Source of the DNA: Liolophura sinensis
Taxonomy: Eukaryota > Mollusca > Polyplacophora > Chitonida > Chitonidae
Reading direction: 5' to 3'
DNA: 60,000 nt
Assembly: GCF_032854445.1 (NCBI RefSeq)
Contig: NC_088295.1
Coordinates: forward strand, 48,597,385 to 48,657,384
Shown here: piece by piece, positions 50,424-60,000 of the stretch
Layout of the letters: every line of letters begins with the position of its first letter
Position numbering within the stretch: position 1 is the stretch's first letter
Translations under genes and position numbers: made by a program
The notes under the pieces: generated by a model
Told to the model about the DNA's origin: nothing
The model's input: the letters and a program-made list of their open reading frames with translations, nothing else
Databases searched by the model: none

Positions 50424-52400
50424 CGTTGGTCAAATCCCAACAGGATATCTGACAACTGCCGGCGGGCCCAAATCAATCCCAAAGAGCTATTCTTGAAAAG
50501 TCCATGCCACTCCATCAAATGTGACCAGCCATGTGCGAAGGGCCCCAAAGATGTGCCCTTCCAGCAAGTCAGTTTCTAATTAGCTTGGGTGTCTGATGAG
50601 CCATGATTGTACCTGGTAAAAAAGACCAGGCGCTCCAGCCTAAAAATTGGGACAAATGGCAAACAGGTTGGAAGGCGCGCTAGCTAAATCCCGAAAGAGA
50701 CGTATCCATTCTGCCCACACTGGAGCTCGCAGACGCTTGATTGCCCTTCTTCCGTATCCTGTATCATGCTTGGATGGAGCAAGGCAACAATAGGGTGTCC
50801 CGTAACTCTGTCAAGTTGAGGTTGATGGATACAAAATTCCATCAAACAGCACCAGCAAAGCAAATTTATTTAATTTGTCCTATTGATCAAGGTCTGCCCA
50901 ACAAAGCTATGATGGATGTGTTACGGAGGAGGACAAGAAAGGAAAGCTGGACACAAACGAATCCTTCTTTAGCGGGTGATATTATTGACCCATCCATAAT
51001 GCCAGCGGTGAGCAGACAGGGAGCTCCCCCACCACCAATTAGACCAATCAATTAACAGATCTGGGCGTAACATAAATTTCATTAAGTGTTTAAGAAATGT
51101 CCTTAGTTGTTCATCCTCTGGGGATGCAACTCAATTGGTTGTTTGGCATAGGTGAAAGCATATATTTAGCTGCTGAGAACTTCAGGAGGTCTACGGACCT
51201 GCCAGATGCAAGTTTATCGCCAATCCGTGATGAGATGCTCGGCACTCCACTTCCCTTTGGGCTGTTGGAGCTGCAGCCCATCCCGTGAGTTACACTCAGC
51301 TTGGAATTAGCCCGTGATGGTTAGATCAATGACTAGCTCACCTGAATTACGACCCGAGAAGTAGGCCAACAGAGTCTCCTGAAGGTTGAAGGCCAGAATG
51401 GACCTAAATCTAGCTTCCATTGCCTTCATCCCTTCACAGCACATGTCAAGTACTCTATTCTTCCCAAGCTATCCCCTCGGCAGCTTGACAGAGGTCCGTG
51501 TACCTTTCTAACAGCCTAAGAGGTACATAATCTGAGCCTCGCCTCAAAGTCATCTTTAGTCCTTCATCCAATTTAGCCATGGAAACAGTCCCCTTGCTGA
51601 ATATCCATTAATCCACGTCTAAGATACAATATTCTCCTTCGGAACCTTGCAGTGTTTTCTCAACGGACCCGATGCCTTGGCGAATTAAAGGCTACAAATA
51701 GGGTGCAAGACCAGACATCCTCTCAGAAATTGCTCGTTCACCGCTGACGCCATAGAGGAAATCTCTCAAGCCTCGGAATTTCATTTTGATGAGAAAGAGA
51801 TTTCACAGCTTGTCATGTCCTGATTGCATATTTGTCAAAGAATTTCTGGCACGGTAACGTTTCACCAATATAAGGAGAGCTCTGGCAAGCACAGAGATTA
51901 CGCCACATCTCCTCAGGCGCCAATAACCAATGCCGACAGAAGCCTGATAAAGACTGATAAATGCAAATCTCTCATCTACAAAGTCCACAAATACTCAATA
52001 CACATGCATTGCGACAGACTAATTCAAACCAACATGTTTTCCACTCAGATATTCTTTTTTCTCCTCGAGGCTGGTCTGGCATGTTATTTAATGTGGGGTA
52101 TTACAGGGAGCACAGTTAAAGAGAGCAGCAGCACACATAAAGAGAATCAATACGCAATTGTTGTCAGACACTGTTTTGTGATGGAGCCAACATATTTTGG
52201 AGGCGCATTCTACTGTATTATGCCACATTATATCAACCATTGCTGTAAACAGATACCGTATGATTGCAATGAGCTGGGGTATAAAAAAAGAGCCGTATCA
52301 AATAAAGGGGAATTTGCACACAAAAATATTATTCAATGAAAAGGCCTGTAAGGTTAAATTACAGCAGATCAGTATCAGAATTTAATAAACAACTGTATCC
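50420..52400. promoter_or_regulatory. Complex, repeat-free block; possible conserved regulatory cluster
   Basis: Nearly 2 kb with more even base composition than its surroundings and no microsatellite, SINE or satellite. It includes homeodomain-like taattag, the octamer complement atgcaaat at 51961 and several short open frames on both strands. Candidate exon B lies at its left edge. Conservation is inferred from texture only. Confidence 0.3.
51342..51444 (-). CDS. Unexplained open frame ending at a good splice donor
   Basis: Thirty-four codons from ATG, then one base before the donor GTGAGC (phase 1). The frame is open for eight more codons upstream to a TAG. Parts read MCCEGMKAMEARFRSILAF and LQETLLAYFSGRNS, which look protein-like, but I recognise no family. 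The phase does not fit the 34.5 kb exon, so it is not a simple alternative start of the PET-LIM gene. Confidence 0.18.
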
Positions 52401-53377
52401 TTCAAAGGTCCTCTATGTATAAAGTAATCTAATTCAACTAAAAGGCAACGCTTGACATAAAACTACTTAAAAATAAATGAGCCTCTGAACATATAATATG
52501 TATGTGTATATAAAGTAGGATTTCATTTCAGTGTAAATGCATTGTGTGAACAGCAATAATATATATATACATTGCACAAATGTCTCTTCCTATCATCCTT
52601 GGCTTTAGAATGCCAAAACTATGCACTGCATTGCCGGTATGTTGAGATTCATCAATCAACTGCAGAAAAAAAAAGAAGACAATGACAAAATGCTTTTCAA
52701 AAAATACTGCAGAAACATCAGATCAAGTCAGTTGGACAGATTGATCATTGTAAAGAAAATAATAATTTGCACTCCAATACAATGGCATTTTCTATAAAAT
52801 CATAATCATAGACTAAAAGGCCCAAGCAATACTCCCTGTTTATTCAATGACCATTATTCCAGTCAAAATATCAAACTGAATTTATTAATAAGCCTGCATG
52901 GACCAAGAGTATAATCTTACCACGGATAATTGCAACAATATGTTTGAGATTCTTTACTTTAGGCTAGGTATTTAATGCAAATTTCCTTGTGATGGAAAAG
53001 TGCATATATCATGTCATATTCATACAATGTAATGTTACCCCGTAAATTGACCAACTTGTTTAATTCCTTATTTTTTACTGGGTTTACACTCATGGTACAG
53101 GTACAAGAGAATAACAGGCACTTCACCTTGGAGCCGATCCACGAGTATTAAGTTTCGAGGTACAGGAAATGAGAAACGCTTGATTTTTACTACTTAGCAT
53201 GCAGCACAGGATTTATTACAATTACAAAACTTTTTTGGACGTAAAAATGGCTTTAAACAGATTTTTACAGATTTCTGACAAAGGCGCCAGCATTCTGTCC
53301 GGAAATGAAGTAGCTTGCATTAGTTGCTTCAATGGTGATGGCTTTCAAAAACAATGACACCATTTATCAAAATTTCT

Positions 53378-53530
53378 CCGTAGTGTGGGAAGGTCTCGCA
53401 ACGACCTGCGGATGGTCATGGGCTTACTCTGGGCTCTGCCCGATATTCTCCCACCATAATGCTGGCCACCGTCATACATGTGAAATATGCTTGAGTACGG
53501 TGTAAAACACCAATCAAATCCAATAAATAA
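53378..53530 (+). mobile_element. SINE family A, 5'-truncated, 13-bp target-site duplication
   Basis: The 3' half (gcggatggtcatgggctt, ccaccataatgctggcc, gagtacggtgtaaaacacc) is flanked by perfect direct repeats tatcaaaatttct at 53365-53377 and 53531-53543, direct evidence of retroposition after 5' truncation. Confidence 0.92.
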
Positions 53531-55765
53531 TATCAAAATTTCTTCTTCATATTTTCCCACATATTATGCCACAGACATCTGACATGATATCCGGCTCACT
53601 AGCATTGCACATCCTGGATTTAACACCTTCTAAACCAATGTTATCTACATACAATATGTCCTTCAAACCTTTTTTAAGAACAATTTTAAGGTTTATTAAT
53701 TTTATCAACAGTTTCTGGTTTTGCAGGTATAAAACGTGCATCCGTCTGAGAACACAAATGAAGTCCCTTCGAAGTCATGTGCACTCTAGCGTCATTTTGT
53801 AACTTTAGCCATCCACTAAATCCCACTGGTGGGACAATTAAGCCTGTACAGCTGAGACTCTTGAGTCAAAGAAACACTCAGGTATGTAATATTATACAGC
53901 ACAATGTTTCATGCAAAGAAAGAGGCACATATACAGTGTACCTGCTGTGGCACACAAAACTTAAACCTGTTTCTCACAATAAACACCGTGAACAGACTTT
54001 CATAATAATGCTTCCTTGTACACCCAAATAACCCTACATGTAACAATGGTGGGGCCATCCTTAAAAGTATCTTTGTTGTGATAACCCGAACCTATCTGAG
54101 AAAATAAGGTTGGTTTTTGTTGGGGTTTTTTTTTTTTACAATCCTGGCTAATGAAAAAGGATCTATAGAGATTTTAAAGAAATTAACATGGTGAAAATGA
54201 TAAAAAAAAGAATTCCATAACAATCCCAATAAAAGCCAGAGCCTCTTTTTCGGAGGGTTGTTCAGGTTAAACCAAACAAACATATATATTTAATGGTGAT
54301 CTGGCCCTTGTATTGTCCTTCTTCACCTGAGCCGTAGTTTTCACAGAACTCTTACACCAGTGCAATGATTTTAGAAGCTATAAATTAGACCATGGTACAA
54401 GTATACCAGAGAACAAACGCCAGATACACTGATCGATCGCCAGCACTCACACAGATGGCACTGATAGTGTGATAACCCATGATGAGAGGTGCATATGTGA
54501 TTTATCAGCAGTGCAAAGCATAATTATATAACAATAACACATTCTCTGCCTGCCAACTACATGCAAAACTGACTTCCCCTACTGTTGCAAATTTTTGGTT
54601 CAAACTTGATTTCAGCATTATCTCTGTTGTATACCTTTGTTGCAAATACATGTAAGACTCCAATGGTCAGATTTTTACAGACCCATTTCACTGAAACATA
54701 AATGTCAATCATATATATATATATATATATATATCATACCATTTACATATATAGCAGTACTGTTCACTCAGAGGGCTATAGTAACGCTGTATATACAAGA
54801 GATCAGGAGTCACTGGAACAAGCTAGAATACAGATACATATGTGCACTGTAGATATTCAGTTTAGAGGCCTGTTTATACATGCACCTTATCACTAATAAT
54901 ACAACAGCAGTGCGAGGAGAAATAAAGGATCAAAAAACAGGCATGTATCATTTTTAGAAAACAAGAAGGCTCCTAAATGCTAAAGGTAACATTGCTTACC
55001 ACTTTACTTGGTCAGCATGTAAAAATCTTGTTAACAAGGCACTAATCTCTGCTTAAATGAATCAAAGTAGATGTGAGGCATATTGTACTGGCAGTAAGTA
55101 ATACATGTATACATCTTAACCATACATGTATAATATTTACTTATTTGTCTTTTTCATTCTCCTTCTGTCTTTTTTCTTGGTTTCATGGTGCTGCAGTACA
55201 AATACTTGCAGCTGTCCAATACACAAGGGGTAAAAACTCATGGTATACCTCCCTTTGACATGCCTTGACCATCTTCCGGGGCAACAAAAATATACATTCT
55301 GTTAGACGGATCGGAAGCTAGAGACCACATGATCTCTCTATTAACAAACGGTGTGGGTGAAGAAAACAGTCCTCTCAATGCTATTGCATAGAAAAATGCC
55401 TGTTTCTGAATCGCTGTCAGCTTTCTTGCACCAGTGGAATTTGCATAATTTCCAGCTTTCCAGATAGTCTGGGTATTTCTGCAGAGCTTTCATGATGTTA
55501 TTTTGTACAATTAGGCCTTACTGGTTGCTATCGAAGTGGCAAAAAGTGACCTTTCAACCAATGCTTTAAGAAAGGGCGGCCATTTTGTTTTAGACATGAA
55601 AGGGAGGTCACATGACCTTCAACTTCCAACCCGTCTTACAGAATTCTAGATAATGTACTGAGACCTTTTTACCGGCTTGCTACAATATGAAGGGAAATGT
55701 GACATTAAGAAACAAGATAAAGCCTTTTTGACAATATTATGATCCTTGATGCGATTCATTTTCTA

Positions 55766-55923
55766 GAGGTCTGCCATCAACCTGTGGATGGTCGTGGGTT
55801 TCCCCCGGGGTCTGCCCAGTTTTCTCCCATCATAATGCTGGCTGCATTATATAATATATATGCTCATATAAGTGAAATATTCTTGAGTACGGTGTAAAAC
55901 ACAAATCCAATAAATCAAATAAA
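55766..55923 (+). mobile_element. SINE family A, 5'-truncated, 10-bp target-site duplication
   Basis: The 3' half of the family with a local insertion of TA-rich sequence (near 55850-55870). Flanked by direct repeats tcattttcta at 55756-55765 and 55924-55933. Confidence 0.9.
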
Positions 55924-56403
55924 TCATTTTCTATAAGTCAGCCATGTACATAATTTTGAAGCAGTGCCCATCTGGCATGACGCCATAATCATCAATTCAT
56001 TTTTGAAAGACTGAATTATTAAATATACATGGCAAGAAATTCCCACCACAATTTAAACAATATTTGTTTTGAATTTTCATGAAACCTTAAGTGCTTTTTG
56101 TAGAAAATGACAGGACAGGGTGTGATAAAAAAAAAATAGCTGCAGGGTCAAGAGCAGCCAGTTCTTTGCACTGATAATTTGTGAACCCATTGGCTAGTCA
56201 AAAACATGTCCAAATCGTGATCATAGTGAAATTTTAAACTGTGTGTTCCTGAATTAACTTTTGTGTTGCAAATATGTGATTTAATACTACTTATCAAATA
56301 ATTAATAGTAATAGTAAAAAATACATACTTGCCCAAAAATTATCTGTGAATTCTTTAATGCTTTTCAGATCTATTTTTGATTTTATTCTAAACCATGGGA
56401 ATA

Positions 56404-56671
56404 TTTATTTATTTATTTGATTGGTGTTTTACGCCGTACTCAAGAATATTTCACTTATACGACGGCGGCCAGCATTATGGTCGGTGGAAACCGGGCAGAG
56501 CCTGGGGGAAACCCACGACCATCTGCAGGTTGCTGGCAGACCTTCCCACGTACGACCGGAGAGGAAGCCAGCCTGAGCGGGACTTGAACTCATACCGACC
56601 GCAATGGCGAGAGATTGCTTGGCCATCACGCTGCGCTAGCAAACTAACCAACTGAGCCACAGAGGCCCCTC
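56404..56671 (-). mobile_element. SINE family A, full length, 11-bp target-site duplication
   Basis: Complete reverse-oriented copy from the tail to gagccacagaggcccc. Perfect direct repeats ccatgggaata lie at 56393-56403 and 56672-56682. This is the least decayed copy in the window and so probably among the youngest. Confidence 0.93.
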
Positions 56672-58608
56672 CCATGGGAATAAGAAAAGTCCCAAAATAA
56701 GAGGTCGTACTTGATCCTGAACTGTTTAATACAGAGTCTATGATATTTATTGTTCACCTACATGTATTATGGTCGACATAATGCCAGTACTAAACAATCA
56801 AGTATATCGCACAGTACACGTGCTGTTTCACCCATTTACATATACAAGAAAAATATATGCTTTACATTTGCATCCTTTTCATGTTTATATGCCCTAAAAG
56901 GACTCCAGCAAACATTGCATCTATACAAATTCTGCATGAAAGGACAATCAGTCTGATATAGTCAACCCATCTGTGTCGGTCACATAAGGTAAACAGTCAA
57001 ATGTAGATGTGCTAATGTTTAGTAAATACAGGTTGATCACACAGCTGTTAAATGAACTCTTCAATATTATATGTGATAATGTGTAGACAAAATCCATATG
57101 TCCTTGGGCAATGATAAAGAACACAATTACAAATCCATGTACCAAAACCCACTGTTCATGTCCTCCCGAAGTGTTGGCCATGGCAGCTTTCAACAAGAAC
57201 AACAACAGCAACAACAAAAATTGCACTGTATCCATGTGTTTTTAGATAATTTTAGGAGCCAGCCTTTTGACACAATTATCAGACTTATTACATACATGTA
57301 TATAGTTTTGTTAACTATCAATATATCTCTTGAATTCTAAAAAGAATGACAGTTTTTTTTCTGGATATTCTAAATAGAATAATATATAATCGAAGCTGGT
57401 GGTTCCCATGTGATTATGCAACTGAATTATAGCAAATATAAGTAAATTAACACAAATAAAAGAGGCACTATAGCTGAACACAACCATTTCCAATTTCAAC
57501 CTGCATTTAACCATAAGGTTATATTCTCCCAATCTATTAACCAATAAGACATCTAGCTAAGGAGAATGATGAATTATTCATGACTGTGACTACAGCTTTG
57601 GAGAGTGATGTCAAGAGGATATCAAACCATTCATCAATGTAAAACATAAATGTGGATAAAGTATTCCTTCAAGGTCAAACAGGTCATCGTCAGCATGCTC
57701 CAAATTCTGATTTCTCTCCAACACACCCTCGCTTAACACATCACTCTTACTAGCCAAGGCCTAATCAGCTTAATTAAAACCATGCAGCAATACAAAATTT
57801 CACAGCCACAAAACCATATTAAGCAACTTCATGTACACTGAAAACAAGGGCATATAACATTAACACATGTAATAAACCACATATCCTGTATGTCTCTGGC
57901 CTTATTTTCCTTGATTATACATATATACATATATATATACACACACACACACACATGTATATTTTCATCACCACAAAAAACGTTGACAAACACGGGGAAA
58001 TTTAACACAAAAGTATGAAAAAATAGGTTTGCATGTACTTACCGGTACAAATGCATGTATTTTGGGCTGAAGGCAAAATTATTCACATATGTGTACACAT
58101 ACCAATTAAACGAAGCTCTTGTTTTTCTAGCATTAAAATCCTTCACTTCCCATAAATTCAAACATGATATGAATTAACAGCACCTTAAACATGTTTAAAA
58201 TGATTTTAAATTCTTTAACTCTCATTGCTTGTTAAACGTTAGTGGCAACAAGGGGCCAACCCCTCTCAAGGGGCTGTTCTTACGTTCAGTATCATTTCAA
58301 TGAAGACCACTTCTCTTAATAATATGGCAACTACAGCAAGTCTTCATCTTACTAGTGGAAAGTCTGCCAGTAACTTGTGGTTAGTTAATCACAGGAAATA
58401 ATGTGAAACAACTGTCCAATTAACGAATAATAATATCAAAATAATCATTAAAAATAGTAAAAAACCATAAATCAGGTCAGGCCTGGCAATCCATTCATAT
58501 GGTTAAATGAGCAATTTGCTTTTTCAATGAGCTTTAACACAGTTATAATGACTTTATTCACATGCATAATGTTGAGATGCATGCAGTAACTTCATGGACA
58601 ATAATTAC

Positions 58609-58701
58609 CTGAATCTTGGGCTCCTTCCAATGAACTCGTCTGCGCATACCTGAGTTTACACTTGAAATTTTACTTTTGGAGGATCTATTCCAGAATGCCA
58701 T
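58609..58701 (-). CDS. Candidate first coding exon A of the PET-LIM gene
   Basis: Thirty-one codons from an ATG at 58701 to CAG followed by the donor GTAATT. The start has A at -3 and G at +4, and the first in-frame codon that ends the frame upstream is a TAA 14 codons before it, with no other ATG between. The peptide begins MAFWNRSSKSKISS and ends RRRVHWKEPKIQ; it is basic and shows no known domain. The donor is phase 0, which fits the phase-0 acceptor of the 34.5 kb Cys-rich exon and would give ...KEPKIQ-GILVQEV. This is an inference from phase, frame and start context; a 24 kb intron would separate the two. It could also be a chance open frame. Confidence 0.45.
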
Positions 58702-60000
58702 TGTTTTGTTTTCAGTGAGGCTTTTCCAATCAAAGGGAATTTACTCTACACAGAAAGCTAGAGGAGGTTGTAATTGCCAATATTCAACTTTGCCATAAGC
58801 AATGTTTCCATGTGTCAGTATACATCTATGATGACACACCAATATTAGGAATAAAGGTTTCCCTGAATGCATATACATTTGATGTCCAAAATCCAGAGGA
58901 ATTCAATACTGTCACAACACCTCGATGATACACAAAGGGGAGCAATCTTGATTCCAACTGGACAACCTCAACTGATGAAGTGACACAAGCAGAAAGGAGT
59001 CCATGAAACACTGCAGCATACAGTGAATTTGACACACTCGTCTGAATATTGATGAAAAATACCAGGCTTTTGTGAAGGTTTTAAACAGGTGCTGGTATAG
59101 GTGGACAGTCACTGAAACCCAGTTGTCTCATCCATTATAAACCCACCTATTACAGTATGGTGAAGCTATCCAATTACCATTTAGTGTAAGTGAGACAAAA
59201 ACTTGGGAACGAAAATTTATAGATATTGGAACGCAAAGTACACACTGTCCCCACTCTTTTTGAACATTTTGTAAAACTCTATGATTGGTCCACATAAAAG
59301 TCCATGCTCCAGGAACTACTAAAATCTGATTTATATTGTATCGTATCTCTATGAAACTGATAAATCAACGAATATAATCCACAAACAAGAAAATGGCTGC
59401 GTTCCAAACGTTTTCTCTGCTGACAGCTCAATCTAGCCTCCAGGAATGTTAGAAATCACATGATATCTGAATCACATCACAAATTTTCACTGCTGCCCTG
59501 AATATTTGCAACTTGAAAACAATAAACTTTTACATATCAAATAATTTGTCTTAACACCACTTTCTTCAAAACGGCTTTTCCTTCAAGCATCCACCAAGAA
59601 CTGTAGAAATCCCAACGGTTTGTGATAATCCACTAACGTACTGTAGTCAAATAAGGATAAAGCCTGATTAACTGCTGCTTTTACAATGACCTCCTTTCAC
59701 GGATTAGTCCACCACTTCCATGAAATTGTCAAATCCACTTATTGAACATCACGAAATAATGAAAATTAGAGCAAACTGTAAATTGAAGTTGCAGGTACTG
59801 CAACGCACATCCAACATGTCCATGTGACAATATCCAGATAGAAAGAGAGAGTGAATGGAACACGGTGACAGTTACTCTAATGGTTTGCAGAAGACAATAA
59901 ATCTGGTATGTCGTATATTAACCCTGTCCCAGCCAAACCCATGTGCACGCGAGGCTTGATGGCCTGTCCCCGGAACTAAGTTATAGGAGAGGTTAATAAC
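58702..60000 (-). promoter_or_regulatory. Putative 5' UTR/promoter region upstream of candidate exon A
   Basis: If exon A is the start exon, this sequence holds its leader and promoter. I see no TATA box at a fixed distance and no repeat. The short minus-strand open frames here (58.8-59.1 kb) have no protein-like features. The boundary of the transcript cannot be told from sequence alone. Confidence 0.3.

Larger units (their letters stand above)
34600..58608 (-). other. 5' intronic region with candidate alternative first exons
   Basis: Between the Cys-rich exon and candidate exon A. Contents: SINEs (34.9, 42.4, 45.1, 46.9, 53.4, 55.8, 56.4 kb), a CRE-rich repeat (35.49-35.90 kb), a 166-bp satellite (36.66-37.22 kb), a duplicated segment flanking a 24-bp minisatellite (37.3-39.0 kb), a second SINE-like family copy (48.4-48.7 kb), an inverted dispersed-repeat partner (45.28-45.57 kb), candidate first exons B, C, D, and repeat-poor complex blocks (39.8-40.1, 43.6-44.9, 46.5-46.85, 50.3-52.4 kb). 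Stretches 36.0-36.6, 40.6-41.5, 42.7-43.5, 47.0-48.3, 49.2-50.2, 52.4-53.3, 53.6-55.3 and 56.7-58.6 kb show only AT-rich sequence and microsatellites. Confidence 0.65.
1496..58701 (-). other. Lmpt: Gene span: Limpet/testin-type PET-LIM protein (3' end outside window)
   Basis: Five exons on the minus strand splice in matching phases (0/2, 2/0, 0/0, 0/0, 0/0) into 918 nt, exactly 306 codons with no stop. Order of domains: Cys-rich N-terminal segment, PET domain, LIM1, LIM2 and the first Cys pair of LIM3. Proteins of this family are cytoskeletal or junctional adaptors (testin, prickle, Limpet) that act by protein-protein contacts through zinc-binding LIM domains and have no enzyme activity. LIM2 carries the G-E-Y-T-K-A-M and C-C-W-x-C-D signature and runs straight into a third LIM, as in Limpet and FHL proteins, so I favour Limpet over three-LIM testin. 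Introns are 8.4, 1.2, 1.8 and 20.9 kb; the 5' intron is 7 to 24 kb depending on which first exon is used. The 3' LIM exons lie left of position 1. Confidence 0.85.

Noticed and set aside
50741-51288. Plus-strand frames of 104 and 63 codons
   Set aside because: No recognisable motif and no splice or start support; they lie in the complex block where frames on both strands look protein-like.
55252-55300. ATG frame reading MYIFVAPEDGQGMSKG ending at GGGAG/GTATAC
   Set aside because: Its donor phase is 1, which does not fit the phase-0 acceptor at 34.5 kb or the phase-2 acceptor at 26.1 kb.

Overview
The window is animal nuclear DNA from an AT-rich, intron-dense, repeat-rich genome. A repeated tRNA-derived SINE whose 3' end reads ...gtgaaatattcttgagtacggcgtaaaacaccaatcaaataaat (given here only as a mixed description of its pieces) and the gene structure point to a mollusc or another lophotrochozoan. 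I cannot name the species. No bacterial-type operons, CRISPR arrays or mobile-element coding genes are visible.

One gene can be recognised with confidence. It is a PET-LIM protein of the testin/Limpet family, on the minus strand, covering most of the window. Five exons splice with matched phases into 306 uninterrupted codons: a Cys-rich N-terminal exon (34514-34599), the first half of the PET region (25953-26133), the second half of PET plus linker (24560-24796), LIM1 (22587-22799), and LIM2 with the first cysteine pair of LIM3 (1496-1696). The 3' exons lie beyond the left edge. LIM2 and the start of LIM3 resemble the FHL-type LIM domains of insect Limpet (PET plus several LIM domains) more than the three-LIM vertebrate testin, so I prefer a Limpet orthologue.

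The Cys-rich exon at 34.5 kb begins in phase 0 and carries no start codon, so an upstream start exon is required. Within the 24 kb upstream there are several short ATG-bearing open frames that follow an in-frame stop and end in phase 0 at a GT donor: 58609-58701, 50340-50423, 41669-41716 and, more weakly, 43542-43592. I read these as candidate alternative first exons from several promoters. A phase-matched alternative to the 34.5 kb exon may sit at 28822-29036. The last visible exon (LIM2) ends at a probable non-canonical GC donor.

The rest is intron. It holds at least 13 copies or fragments of one tRNA-derived SINE (three with clear target-site duplications), a second SINE-like family (30.4 and 48.5 kb), a TA-flanked MITE family with about 20-bp terminal inverted repeats (8.3, 26.2 and 30.1 kb), a dispersed family rich in TGACGTCA palindromes (30.5 and 35.5 kb), an inverted dispersed pair (3.6 and 45.3 kb), and eight or so minisatellites or satellites with periods from 24 to about 166 bp. 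Repeat-poor, higher-complexity blocks at 28.0-29.1, 33.2-34.1, 39.8-40.1, 46.5-46.8 and especially 50.3-52.4 kb look like conserved regulatory sequence, but this cannot be proven from one genome. I found no clearly new multi-gene system. The most promising novelty is the multi-promoter architecture of the PET-LIM gene and the unnamed repeat families.
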